From: Saprospiraceae bacterium | GTDB lineage: Bacteria > Bacteroidota > Bacteroidia > Chitinophagales > Saprospiraceae | Reading direction: 5' to 3' | Length of the DNA: 34,301 nucleotides | Assembly: GCA_028285085.1 (NCBI GenBank) | Contig: JANQQI010000067.1 | Coordinates: 1-34,301 of the forward strand | Part shown: piece by piece, positions 16,345 to 24,454 of the stretch | How the letters are laid out: each line of letters opens with the position of its first letter | How positions within the stretch are numbered: position 1 is the stretch's first letter | Program-made: the position numbers and the translations under genes | The notes under the pieces: model-generated | What the model was told of the DNA's origin: nothing | What the model saw: only the letters and a program-made list of their open reading frames with translations | Databases searched by the model: none

Positions 16345-17646
16345 TTACTTCTTACGGAAAAATATGCCAATTGGCACCCCAGTGAAATTGAATTGCTTGC
16401 GCAGTTGATTTTCCAGGAAGTTCCGATAATTTTCTTTGACGTGTTTAGGATGATTGCAAAAGAAGGCAAAAGCCGGATAATAGGTCGGTAATTGGGTGAT
16501 ATACTTGATCTTCACCATTTTACCTCGATAAGTGGGCGGTGGTACTTTATCGATGATGGGTAAGAGCAGATCATTAAGATCGGAGGTCTTTATTTTGCGG
16601 CTCCGATTTTCGTATACTTCCAGCGCACTTTCAATGGCTTTGAAAATCCGTTGTTTTTCTAATGCCGAAATAAATACGATGGGGACATCCCGGAAAGGCG
16701 CAAGTTTTTCCCGCAGCTGTGCTTCAAAATCACGGGCGGTGTTCGTTTCTTTTTCTACCAAATCCCATTTATTGACCAAAACCACGACGCCTTTATTGCG
16801 TCGTTGCGCCAAGCGGAAGATGCTCATATCCTGCGCTTCAATCCCGGTTTGGGCATCGACCATCAAGATACAAACATCAGCTTCTTCCATCGCTTTGATG
16901 GCTCGCATGACAGAGTAGAACTCCAAATTCTCGTGCACCTTGGATTTCTTACGGATCCCCGCCGTATCAATGATTAGGAACTCTTTATCAAATTTGGTGT
17001 ATTTCGAGTGAATACTATCACGTGTCGTCCCGGCGATGTCGGTTACGATATTCCGGTCCTCACCCAGAAGAGCGTTGACCAGTGATGATTTCCCGACATT
17101 GGGCTGCCCGAGGATCGCAAATTTTGGCAAATCAGATTCCAGCGGTTCTTCTTCTTGTAGTTGTTCGGTGACGGCATCCAGCAAGTCTCCGGTACCACTA
17201 CCCGTCAAAGAAGATAAGAAAAAGGTTTGTTCGAAGCCCATGCTCCAGAATTCATTCGCTTCCAATTGGCGCTGGCTGTTATCCACCTTGTTGACCACCA
17301 GAAAAACCTCTTTATCACCCCGACGCAGCATCGAAGCTACTTCCTCATCAAGGTCTGTGATGCCTGTGGTGACATCTACCATAAAGACCAAAACCGAAGC
17401 TTCCTCAATGGCAATTCTTACCTGAGAACGGATCGCCGCTTCAAACACATCATCCGATCCTTGTACAAATCCACCGGTGTCAACTACGGTAAAAGTTTTG
17501 CCATTCCAGTGGCTGAGCCCGTACTGTCGATCCCGGGTTACCCCACTGGTATCGTCAATGATGGCTTGACGCTCTCCGATCAAACGATTGTAAAGCGTTG
17601 ATTTCCCGACATTGGGCCGGCCTACGATGGCTACGATATTACTCAT
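16345..17646 (-). CDS. der: Ribosome biogenesis GTPase Der (EngA)
   Basis: The 433-residue protein has two tandem TrmE/Era-family GTPase domains and a C-terminal KH-like domain, the unique Der arrangement. Domain 1 has GRPNVGKS (9-16), DTGG (56-59) and NKVD (119-122); domain 2 has GQPNVGKS (180-187), DTAG (227-230) and NKWD (292-295). Residues of about 355-433 form the KH-like domain, ending in a basic RKK tail. Der acts in maturation of the 50S ribosomal subunit in the cytoplasm and is essential in the bacteria where it has been tested. A TACCTTTG -7-like box lies 14 nt before the start codon. It heads a leftward group with rfbC and rfbD. Confidence 0.96.
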   Translation of the reverse strand: MSNIVAIVGRPNVGKSTLYNRLIGERQAIIDDTSGVTRDRQYGLSHWNGKTFTVVDTGGFVQGSDDVFEAAIRSQVRIAIEEASVLVFMVDVTTGITDLDEEVASMLRRGDKEVFLVVNKVDNSQRQLEANEFWSMGFEQTFFLSSLTGSGTGDLLDAVTEQLQEEEPLESDLPKFAILGQPNVGKSSLVNALLGEDRNIVTDIAGTTRDSIHSKYTKFDKEFLIIDTAGIRKKSKVHENLEFYSVMRAIKAMEEADVCILMVDAQTGIEAQDMSIFRLAQRRNKGVVVLVNKWDLVEKETNTARDFEAQLREKLAPFRDVPIVFISALEKQRIFKAIESALEVYENRSRKIKTSDLNDLLLPIIDKVPPPTYRGKMVKIKYITQLPTYYPAFAFFCNHPKHVKENYRNFLENQLRKQFNFTGVPIGIFFRKK

Positions 17647-17660
17647 TTCGAAATTTTCCG

Positions 17661-17668
17661 CAAAGGTA
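17661..17668 (-). promoter_or_regulatory. Candidate -7 element for der
   Basis: Read on the minus strand the sequence is TACCTTTG, matching the Bacteroidetes -7 consensus TAnnTTTG, 14 nt before the der ATG. No clear TTG -33 element is present at the usual spacing, so this is a partial match only. Confidence 0.4.
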
Positions 17669-17814
17669 ACGAAGCGGCTTGGGAAAATACAGTCTATATG
17701 GCGTTAATTTGCAGGGGTAATTAGTATTAAGCCTTGACAGGATAGTGATTTAGGCCATTTGGGGATCAATATTTTCCTCAGCCAATATTTCGGAGATAAT
17801 TGACGTTAAGAAAA

Positions 17815-17845
17815 TTGTGCGTTCAAATCATTGGAATTATATTTG
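17815..17845 (+). promoter_or_regulatory. Bacteroidetes-type promoter for the small lipoprotein
   Basis: TTG at 17815-17817, a 20-nt spacer and TATATTTG at 17838-17845 match the TTTG / TAnnTTTG primary sigma-factor consensus of Bacteroidetes well in sequence and spacing. It would give a leader of roughly 60-65 nt before the ATG at 17914. Confidence 0.6.
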
Positions 17846-17913
17846 ATGACTCAAGAATGAAATTAGCTTCTCCCCTTCCAATTTATCGTTCATTAGTATT
17901 ATAATCCTGTACA

Positions 17914-18117
17914 ATGAAAAAATTAATTCTATCTACAGCCTTGTTAGCTTTGGTTGTCCTAAGTGTCACTTCTTGTCAGCGTCGATGTCGCGGCGGTGGG
18001 TGGTACGGCAACCGTAATTTGGGTTATGTGCCCGAAAAACCTGTTGACCAAATCAATTACGATGATGTTGCTAAAGTGGAAGAGGAAATTGAAGACGACT
18101 GTCAAGTGACGAGGTAA
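17914..18117 (+). CDS. Small lipoprotein of unknown function
   Basis: This 67-residue product has a textbook lipoprotein signal: MKKLILSTALLALVVLSVTS followed by Cys21, with lipobox VTSC. The short mature part has a basic, Gly-rich start (QRRCRGGGWYGNRN) and an acidic end (YDDVAKVEEEIEDDC), with two further Cys residues (C25 and C63) that could form a disulfide. I do not recognise a family. It has its own good promoter upstream and a hairpin terminator downstream, so it appears to be an independent gene and not a fragment. Small lipoproteins of this type are common in Bacteroidota and their roles are mostly unknown. Confidence 0.8.
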   Translation: MKKLILSTALLALVVLSVTSCQRRCRGGGWYGNRNLGYVPEKPVDQINYDDVAKVEEEIEDDCQVTR

Positions 18118-18146
18118 GTCTTTTTGAAAAATAAAATAACTTATGG

Positions 18147-18183
18147 CAGAGCCATTTCGTTGACGCGGAATGGCTCTGTTTGT
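18147..18183 (+). terminator. Intrinsic terminator after the small lipoprotein
   Basis: CAGAGCCATT (18147-18156) pairs perfectly with AATGGCTCTG (18169-18178), a 10-bp stem followed by TTTGTTTG. It begins 29 nt after the stop at 18117 and separates that gene from fabG. Confidence 0.8.
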
Positions 18184-18303
18184 TTGTAAAGCCTTGTATT
18201 TTTCGGGGAGTACCGCAGAATTCTCTTATTTTCGCGTTCAATATTTGTTTTATAAAATATTCTCTTCAATTTTTATCAACGAGAAACCAAAAAACAACCA
18301 ACT

Positions 18304-19050
18304 ATGAAATTACTCGAAGGAAAAGTGGCGCTAATTACCGGAGGATCACGTGGCATCGGTGCGGCCATTGTTCAGCGATTTGCGGAGATGGGAGCAGACG
18401 TCGCTTTTACATACATGTCTTCCGAAGCAAGAGCTAATGATATCGTTAGCCAACTTGAAGCGGCTGGCAGCAAAGCCAAAGCGTATCGCTCTGATGCCAG
18501 CTCATATACTGACGCAGAAGCATTGATCAAAGCGGTTTTAGAAGATTATGGTCGCATTGATGTGTTAATCAATAATGCAGGTATTACGCGTGATACCCTG
18601 ATGCTGCGCATGAACGAAGAACAATGGGATCAGGTCATCAACACCAATTTGAAGTCGGTATTTAATCTCACCAAACACGTACTCCGTTCGATGCTGAAAA
18701 ATCGCGGAGGCTCCATTATTAATATCAGCTCTGTGGTAGGCGTATTTGGAAATGCCGGGCAGGCCAATTATGCAGCCTCTAAAGCCGGTATTTTTGGGTT
18801 TACTAAGTCGATTGCCAAGGAAGTAGGCTCTCGTAATATTCGTTGCAATGCCATTGCGCCGGGTTTTATCGAGACGGATATGACTGAGGAGTTGGATGAT
18901 AAAACTAAGGAAGCATTCTTAGCGGGCATTCCGATGAAGCGCTTGGGACAAGGCAAAGAAGTAGCGGATGCCTGTGTATACCTAGCTTCGGACTTATCGA
19001 GCTATGTATCGGGACAGACGCTCAGCGTTTGTGGGGCATTAAACTGCTAA
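18304..19050 (+). CDS. fabG: 3-oxoacyl-[acyl-carrier-protein] reductase
   Basis: The 248-residue short-chain dehydrogenase reduces 3-oxoacyl-ACP to 3-hydroxyacyl-ACP with NADPH in each round of fatty acid elongation. It shows TGGSRGIG (12-19), NNAG (90-93) and the catalytic triad S143, Y156 and K160 in the YAASKAG context, together with PGFIETDMT typical of FabG. The length is standard. The ATG at 18304 starts directly with MKLLEGKVALITGG. FabI and the FabZ domain are encoded elsewhere in the window, but FabG is not in an operon with them. The S8 peptidase gene follows after 52 nt in the same direction with no terminator visible, so read-through is possible. Confidence 0.93.
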   Translation: MKLLEGKVALITGGSRGIGAAIVQRFAEMGADVAFTYMSSEARANDIVSQLEAAGSKAKAYRSDASSYTDAEALIKAVLEDYGRIDVLINNAGITRDTLMLRMNEEQWDQVINTNLKSVFNLTKHVLRSMLKNRGGSIINISSVVGVFGNAGQANYAASKAGIFGFTKSIAKEVGSRNIRCNAIAPGFIETDMTEELDDKTKEAFLAGIPMKRLGQGKEVADACVYLASDLSSYVSGQTLSVCGALNC

Positions 19051-19102
19051 GATCATAACCGGAAAGCCTTCTTTAAGAAGATTTAATTTAAAATAATTAA
19101 TA

Positions 19103-20383
19103 ATGGTACAACGACTGTTCATTCTCTTCATGGTCAGTTTGCCGCTAAGCCTGTTGGCACAGCAAAATGCTGTGGATTACGGAATGACCAAGGCCCAAAT
19201 CGAATTACTCAATCTCGATTGTCTCCACGCTCGGGGCTATACCGGAAAAGGGGTGACGATTGCTCACTTCGATGACGGTTACGATGGCTTTGATCAGATG
19301 AAGGCCTTTAACTATGCGCGCCAGCAGAATCTTTTGCGTGGCCAGTATGATTTTGCCGATAATGGTACCATTGAATATGCTAAAGAAGGCACGCACGGTA
19401 CCAATACTCTATCTATCGTCAATGGTTATATTCCCGGAGAATACGTTGGCGTAGCTTATGATGCAGAAATCCTGCTAGCTCGTACGGAGTATACGCCGAG
19501 TGAAACACATAAGGAGGAGCATAACTGGCGACGTGCGGTCAGTTGGGCAGATAGCTTGGGCGCGGATATTATTACCAGTTCTTTGCAATACAATAATTTC
19601 GATCCCGGTGAAGGCAATTATACCTACAAAGATATGGACGGTGATCGTTCAATCATTGCTCGCGCGGCCGATGAGGCCGCCCGGCGAGGCATTTTGGTGG
19701 TCACGATTCAAGGTAACTTTGGGACCTCGGCTTGGCGTTATGTGACCACTCCTGGCGATGCAGATTCTGTGCTGACTGTCGGCGCGGTAGGTACTAACGG
19801 CAACAAAGCTGGATTTTCTTCTTTTGGGCCTTCGGCCGACGGGCAAATTAAGCCCGATGTGATGGCCGTTGGTTTTCGCACCATTGTGGTCGATCCCGAT
19901 GGCAAGATCCGCCCTGGCAATGGAACTTCATTTGCTGCGCCGTGCATGGCAGGCTTAGTGGCTTGCCTGAAACAGGCTCACCCTCAGCGCTCGAATATGG
20001 AAATTATCAATGCTGTTCGCCAAAGTGCAGATCGTTACTTGCAGCCGGATACCACGCAGGGCTATGGTTACGGTGTTCCCGATGCCTGCGTGGCCGATGA
20101 TATTTTGAGCCGCATGGATGAGCAGTTTGCTAAGTCCAAGGGTACTTTTGAGAATGACCAGTTTAGCTACCGACTCAAAGGCAAAAAATTGCGCTTATCT
20201 TCTAAAGTGGATAAGTCAAATATTCAAAACATCACACTTTTCAATACGGTGATGCAGCCCGTTCGCTCGTACGGAAAGTTTAAAAAGAAAATCAAGTTGA
20301 AAAAATTGCCAAAGGGACATTACACTTTGCACGTTCAACTGAAAGATGGAACCACAGTTGTTGAGAATTTACTTTATCGGTGA
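19103..20383 (+). CDS. Secreted S8 family (subtilisin-like) serine peptidase with T9SS-like C-terminal domain
   Basis: The 426-residue product has a signal peptide ending near LLA-QQ (residues 1-19) and a subtilase domain up to about residue 340. The catalytic triad is D57 in IAHFDDGYDG, H98 in GTHGTNTLS and S276 in GNGTSFAAPCMAG, all in the correct order and context. There is almost no room for a normal I9-type propeptide: the Asp motif lies only about 37 residues after the predicted cleavage site. The last 70 residues (KLRLSSKVD ... LFNTVMQPV ... LPKGHYTLHVQLKDG) have the strand pattern of a T9SS type A sorting domain, but are strongly basic and lack the YPNP motif. The role is probably extracellular or surface proteolysis. 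It follows fabG by 52 nt and has no obvious terminator of its own. Confidence 0.9.
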   Translation: MVQRLFILFMVSLPLSLLAQQNAVDYGMTKAQIELLNLDCLHARGYTGKGVTIAHFDDGYDGFDQMKAFNYARQQNLLRGQYDFADNGTIEYAKEGTHGTNTLSIVNGYIPGEYVGVAYDAEILLARTEYTPSETHKEEHNWRRAVSWADSLGADIITSSLQYNNFDPGEGNYTYKDMDGDRSIIARAADEAARRGILVVTIQGNFGTSAWRYVTTPGDADSVLTVGAVGTNGNKAGFSSFGPSADGQIKPDVMAVGFRTIVVDPDGKIRPGNGTSFAAPCMAGLVACLKQAHPQRSNMEIINAVRQSADRYLQPDTTQGYGYGVPDACVADDILSRMDEQFAKSKGTFENDQFSYRLKGKKLRLSSKVDKSNIQNITLFNTVMQPVRSYGKFKKKIKLKKLPKGHYTLHVQLKDGTTVVENLLYR

Positions 20384-20496
20384 TAAGATCGTATGAGAGG
20401 AATGATTTTTCTTAGGAGGATGGATAAATTGCCGGGTCTTGAGAATGTAAGGCCCCCCCTTTGTATTTAACAGAGAAAATGTAGTTTGGTCATTGA

Positions 20497-20511
20497 GGGT
20501 GGGACCCACCC
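20497..20511. repeat. GC-rich perfect palindrome
   Basis: GGGTGGG and CCCACCC flank a single central A. The palindrome sits in the GC-rich patch of the gene-free region and is not followed by a T-run, so it is not a standard terminator. Confidence 0.35.
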
Positions 20512-20802
20512 GCTGTTCCGCCGCCGCCGACCCAACAGGTCGCAATTGCATGGACACATAGCTTACCAGTCTTTACCGGGAGCATTTTATGGTAAATCGC
20601 AACGCTTTGTTCGTTTTGGCCAAAAGACAATATATGCGTCACTATCTATAGATTCCGGAGGCGGCCAAATTCCATAAATTGGACTGAGAATTTTCAGGTT
20701 TAGCATGTTTTTTGTCTTTTGTCCGACATTTTAAGGATGGATACTAGTTACTTTGAGATGAAATGGGCTTTAGAATTTTAATTCACGAATTTCCTAAAAC
20801 CC

Positions 20803-20841
20803 AAAAAGCCAGGTATCGATTGCGGTCGATCCTGGCTTTTT
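20803..20841. terminator. Bidirectional intrinsic terminator after fabI
   Basis: AAAAAGCCAGG (20803-20813) pairs perfectly with CCTGGCTTTTT (20831-20841), with additional ATCGA/TCGAT pairing inside. It lies 23 nt past the fabI stop on the leftward strand and has symmetric A and T runs, so it can also stop rightward transcription from the S8 peptidase side. Confidence 0.85.
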
Positions 20842-20864
20842 GCATTCAATAACTACTCTATATT

Positions 20865-21683
20865 TTACGCTTCCTCTTCTGTGTCGGGCAATAGAGCAGG
20901 GCTCATTCCCATATTAGAAAAGCCACCATCATGGTAGAGATTCTGCATGGTGACGTAGCGCGTCAAATCTGAGAACATCGTGATACAATAATCTGCACAG
21001 GCTTCTGCCGGCGCGTTGCCAAGTGGAGACATCTTGTCTGCATAGTTAAAAAACTCCTGGAAACCTTTGATGCCGCTACCTGCAGTGGTCATCGTAGGAG
21101 ATTGTGAAATGGTATTTACACGCACGTGTTTTTGTACACCGAGGTGATAGCCAAAACTACGAGCAAATGATTCCAACAAGGCTTTGGATTCCGCCATTTC
21201 GTTATAATCCGGGAAGGTACGTTGTGCAGCAATGTAGGTCAGCGCCAGGACAGATCCCCAGTCGCTGATCGCATCGAGTTTGTGCAAGGTTTGCATTACT
21301 TTGTGAAACGAAATCGCTGAGATATCAAACGTCTTTTGCATCCAATCGTACTTGATATTGTCGTAAGCTCGGCCTTTACGAACGTTGAGTGACATCCCGA
21401 TGGAGTGCAAAACAAAATCAATTTTGCCGCCCAGGATTTCGGTGGATTTGGTGAATAGATTTTCTAAATCCTCCAGACTGGTTGCATCGGCGGGGATAAT
21501 TTCCGCATTTACTTTTTCGCCCAATTTTTGAATTTTACCGAAGCGCATCGCAACGGGGGCATTGGTTAGCGTGATCTTTGCGCCTTCTTCGTGGCAGCGC
21601 TCTGCGACCTTCCAAGCAATTGAAGCTTCGTCTAGTGCGCCAAAGATGACACCGCGTTTTCCTGCTAATAGGTTGTTTGCCAT
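20865..21683 (-). CDS. fabI: Enoyl-[acyl-carrier-protein] reductase (NADH)
   Basis: The 272-residue enzyme catalyses the final, trans-2-enoyl-ACP reducing step of each fatty acid elongation cycle. It has the FabI nucleotide site GALDEASIAW (15-24), HSIG (93-96) and the active-site residues Y150, Y160 and K167; the spacings of 10 and 7 are the same as in E. coli FabI (Y146, Y156, K163). The usual YxxMGxAKA is YNEMAESKA here. SPTMTTAGSGIKGF and the C-terminal YHDGGFSNMGM also fit the family. FabI is the usual target of triclosan-type inhibitors. It is transcribed leftward from its own start and ends at a strong terminator; recN lies 97 nt upstream on the same strand. Confidence 0.94.
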   Translation of the reverse strand: MANNLLAGKRGVIFGALDEASIAWKVAERCHEEGAKITLTNAPVAMRFGKIQKLGEKVNAEIIPADATSLEDLENLFTKSTEILGGKIDFVLHSIGMSLNVRKGRAYDNIKYDWMQKTFDISAISFHKVMQTLHKLDAISDWGSVLALTYIAAQRTFPDYNEMAESKALLESFARSFGYHLGVQKHVRVNTISQSPTMTTAGSGIKGFQEFFNYADKMSPLGNAPAEACADYCITMFSDLTRYVTMQNLYHDGGFSNMGMSPALLPDTEEEA

Positions 21684-21780
21684 AGGGTTGGTATTTGTTT
21701 TTTGAATTCGAAGGTGAGGAGAAATGGCCTTTTAACCGATATAGTCGTATTCACCTCTCATTAGATTCACCTTAGGTTTG

Positions 21781-23436
21781 TTAGATTTTTAATAACTCTT
21801 TCGCATTTTCAATAGCGGAGGCCGAGGGCGGACTGCCACTGAGCATTGTTGCTACTGCGCGTATACGTTCTTCTGTGTTTAGTAATTTGACATTGGTGAC
21901 CGTATGATCATCTTTGACTTTTTTATAAACGAAATAATGGGCGTCGGCTTTGACCGCAATTTGCGGCGTGTGAGTAATTGAAATCACTTGATGCCGATTG
22001 GATAAGTTTTGTAAAATATTACCCATCTTCAGTGCCACATCCCCGGAAATACCGGTATCAATTTCATCAAAAATCAAAGTTGGCAGCGGAATAGCACTAG
22101 CCACTAATGATTTAGTACATAGCGTCAAGCGAGAAATCTCTCCACCGGAGGCCACATTTTTAATTGATTGGAAACGACTACCCTTATTCGGTGCAAATAA
22201 GAAGTTGACTTCATCCAGGCCGGTGTTGTTGAGTGCACTCAGAGGCGTTACTTCGACCTTCAATTGCGCGTGCTCCATAGATAATTGTCCGAGCAAGTGA
22301 TGGACCTTTTTCTCAAAGTCAACCACCACACTTTTGCGACGCTTGGAGAGTTTAGCTGCACGCTGTTCCAATTCTTTTTGCTGGCGAGCGATAGCCTTTT
22401 CCAGCCGTTCAATTTCGCCGGATAGATCACCAAAGGCCGTCAATTGTTGCTGCAAATTATCCTGAATGGTCAGGAGTTCTGCGACGGTATTGACATGGTG
22501 TTTGTTTTGCAACTTATAAATTAAGTCTAGGCGATCCTGAATTTCCTGGATACGCTCACCGTCATATTCTGTGTCTTCCGCAATTTTCTCAAAATCCGAG
22601 CAAATATCCTGTAGCTCTAATAAAATCCCTTGGTAGCGATCATCGAGTTTTTCGAGCGAAAGGTGAAACTGCCGTAAACCACTCAGCGCTTGCGCAATTT
22701 CTTCTAACTGGCTAATAACCGATTGCTCCGATTCACTCAATTGCTGGAAAGCAGCCCCAAGAGTTGTTTTGATATTTTCGGCATTACTTAGCCGATTCAC
22801 TTCTTCTTCGAGTGTTTCCTGTTCACCGGGCATCAGTTCGGCTTCGTTAAATTCATTGAGCTGGAAATTTAGGAAATCCATTTCTCGGCTCGCTTCCTGG
22901 CTACGCTGCGTCAGCGTTTTAAACTCCCGTTGGTCCTTTTGATATTGTCGGAAGAGCTGCTGGTATTCGGCAAGTAATTCTTGGTTATCCGCGAGGGCAT
23001 CGATCATTCGCAATTGGAAAGACACATTGTGGATGTCAAGGGTGTCAAACTGTTGATGCATATCGATTAACGAACCACTCAGTTGTTGTAACTGCTTGAG
23101 ATTAACCGGTGTATCATTGATGAAAGCCCGCGATTTCCCGGATGGGGTAAGCTCGCGACGGACCACTACTTCATCGTCATAATCTATATCGTGGGTATCG
23201 AAAAAGGATTGGAGTTTATACTTGGCCACTTCAAAGACACCTTCAATGACACATTTTTTCTCATCGTTATACAACGCACGGGTATCAGCCCGCTTTCCCA
23301 TGATTAGGCCGAGCGCGCCTAGCAGGATAGATTTTCCCGCGCCCGTTTCTCCGGTAATAATGGTCAGTCGCTCCGAGAATTGAATCTCTTGCTCCTCAAT
23401 AATGGCGTAATTTTTTATTAAAAGCCGTTTGATCAT
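21781..23436 (-). CDS. recN: DNA repair protein RecN
   Basis: The 551-residue SMC-like ATPase acts in double-strand break repair. The N-terminal half-domain has MIKRLLIKNYAIIEEQEI and Walker A GETGAGKS (29-36). The middle (about 150-380) is a long coiled coil rich in Glu, Gln and Leu. The C-terminal half-domain has the ABC signature VASGGEISR and Walker B TLIFDEIDTGISG, ending in a short helical tail. The order of half-domains and the total length match RecN (about 550) and exclude RecF or SbcC. A TAAATTTG -7-like box lies 22 nt before the ATG. No SOS box can be recognised by eye. fabI follows on the same strand but 97 nt away. Confidence 0.95.
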   Translation of the reverse strand: MIKRLLIKNYAIIEEQEIQFSERLTIITGETGAGKSILLGALGLIMGKRADTRALYNDEKKCVIEGVFEVAKYKLQSFFDTHDIDYDDEVVVRRELTPSGKSRAFINDTPVNLKQLQQLSGSLIDMHQQFDTLDIHNVSFQLRMIDALADNQELLAEYQQLFRQYQKDQREFKTLTQRSQEASREMDFLNFQLNEFNEAELMPGEQETLEEEVNRLSNAENIKTTLGAAFQQLSESEQSVISQLEEIAQALSGLRQFHLSLEKLDDRYQGILLELQDICSDFEKIAEDTEYDGERIQEIQDRLDLIYKLQNKHHVNTVAELLTIQDNLQQQLTAFGDLSGEIERLEKAIARQQKELEQRAAKLSKRRKSVVVDFEKKVHHLLGQLSMEHAQLKVEVTPLSALNNTGLDEVNFLFAPNKGSRFQSIKNVASGGEISRLTLCTKSLVASAIPLPTLIFDEIDTGISGDVALKMGNILQNLSNRHQVISITHTPQIAVKADAHYFVYKKVKDDHTVTNVKLLNTEERIRAVATMLSGSPPSASAIENAKELLKI

Positions 23437-23458
23437 GCCAGTGCAGGTTAAGCTCCCG

Positions 23459-23466
23459 CAAATTTA
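23459..23466 (-). promoter_or_regulatory. Candidate -7 element for recN
   Basis: On the minus strand the sequence reads TAAATTTG, a full match to TAnnTTTG, 22 nt before the recN start codon. A TTT-containing stretch lies upstream at about the right distance, but an exact TTG -33 is not present. Confidence 0.45.
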
Positions 23467-23726
23467 ACAGTTCTCCCGGAAAGTGAGGCAGGAATATGAT
23501 TAAAGTCTTCTCTCATCTTAAAGGTTGGCCATACTAAGACGCTATAATTGTTCTTACCCCATTTTACCTTCCTACCTTTTTCTATTTTACTACATTTTTG
23601 TCCTCAACATTCAATACTACTACCAGCTCTTCATCGAAAAAATATCCATCTTGGCCGGAATAGTGAAGTAAGATTGAAAACTTGGTGATACTTTATGGTA
23701 AACAAAAAATTCTACGAACAAACTAC

Positions 23727-24374
23727 ATGAAAACGGCTATCCTTTTCATTTTTAAACTTCTCCTTTTACTAGTTTTACCATTTATATTTCTCATTCGGGG
23801 CGCTGTTTTTCTGCACGAAAACTACGCTTGGCACCCGCATCTGGCCATCATCGGGGGAGGGATTGCAACGCTCCTCTTACTCTTGATTTACTTTACCTGG
23901 TTTTACGGCCGTGTTACGGGGCGGTGGGGGAATGCACGTAGTTTTCGCATCCGAGCTGGGCTGGCCGTGGCCTTGATCGTCGCCTACTGTATGCACGGCC
24001 TCCTGTTTTTCAATGACAAGCACGCCAAATCTGATGCCGTCCACTCAGAATACACCAGTCTACACCCCATTTTGCGGCTAAGCATTAGCACTATCGTATT
24101 CCTGGATCGGGATTTATTGATCACGGATGCCAGCCGCCTGCCCGAGGATTATCGTAAGATGGGGCTGAAAAAGAAAGCACATTCGTTGCATTACGCCCAA
24201 AGTAATGGCTATACCCATGCTTTTGATCTGAGGACACGCCAGCACAGCGAATTTCGAAATCAAGCGCTTGCGCTATACTTTAAAATGATGGGACTACGCA
24301 CTTTGCGTCACGGAGGGACGGCCGATCATTTGCATATTTCTCTGATGAGCCACGATCGGCCAGGAGCACTTTAA
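23727..24374 (+). CDS. Membrane-anchored M15-like (D-Ala-D-Ala carboxypeptidase/VanY fold) protein
   Basis: The frame opens at 23682, but the ATG at 23727 starts the first hydrophobic helix (MKTAILFIFKLLLLLVLPFI) and is preferred, giving 215 residues. Three hydrophobic segments occupy about residues 2-27, 38-60 and 74-95. The soluble part (about 100-215) ends with the order of metal ligands seen in peptidase family M15: H155 in HSLHYAQ, D167 in HAFDLRT and H203 in ADHLHISL, with D200 as possible general base. In M15 the first motif is usually SxHxxGxAxD with shorter spacing, so this is a divergent member. If active it would cleave peptidoglycan stem peptides; the D-rich and R-rich flanks give no other hint. 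It is a single gene, convergent with the serine hydrolase gene. Confidence 0.75.
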   Translation: MKTAILFIFKLLLLLVLPFIFLIRGAVFLHENYAWHPHLAIIGGGIATLLLLLIYFTWFYGRVTGRWGNARSFRIRAGLAVALIVAYCMHGLLFFNDKHAKSDAVHSEYTSLHPILRLSISTIVFLDRDLLITDASRLPEDYRKMGLKKKAHSLHYAQSNGYTHAFDLRTRQHSEFRNQALALYFKMMGLRTLRHGGTADHLHISLMSHDRPGAL

Positions 24375-24390
24375 GAGACGACTAAAAAAT

Positions 24391-24428
24391 ACAAGCCGAG
24401 TCAACGGCAAGCGTCAACTCGGACTTGT
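24391..24428. terminator. Bidirectional terminator between the M15-like gene and the serine hydrolase gene
   Basis: ACAAGCCGAGT (24391-24401) pairs with ACTCGG-A-CTTGT (24417-24428), an 11-bp stem with one bulged A. An A-run lies just before it at 24384-24389, which becomes a T-run for the leftward transcript. It is placed between the stops at 24374 and 24455. Confidence 0.7.
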
Positions 24429-24454
24429 TGTTAAAATGCAAAATCGGATCACTT

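Larger units (their letters stand above)
20384..20864. other. 481-nt intergenic region without a supported gene
   Basis: The region lies between the convergent S8 peptidase and fabI genes. It contains a GC-rich patch at 20495-20550 with a 15-nt palindrome, unlike the AT-rich flanks, then a mixed stretch to about 20690 where short frames are broken by stops, and finally a strong terminator at 20803-20841. The patch could be the remnant of a decayed gene or element, but nothing aligns well enough by eye to name it. Confidence 0.45.

Noticed and set aside
16532-17601. Plus-strand frames of about 125 codons (16532-16918, 17036-17425, 17227-17601)
   Set aside because: All are antisense to der, whose two GTPase domains are complete.
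18180-18437. Plus-strand frame overlapping the fabG start
   Set aside because: It runs through the intergenic region into fabG in another frame; fabG has all its catalytic motifs.
20486-20677. 63-codon plus-strand frame and the overlapping minus-strand frame at 20369-20557
   Set aside because: The composition is atypical and low-complexity at the start, and neither shows a known motif; treated as possible remnant sequence only.
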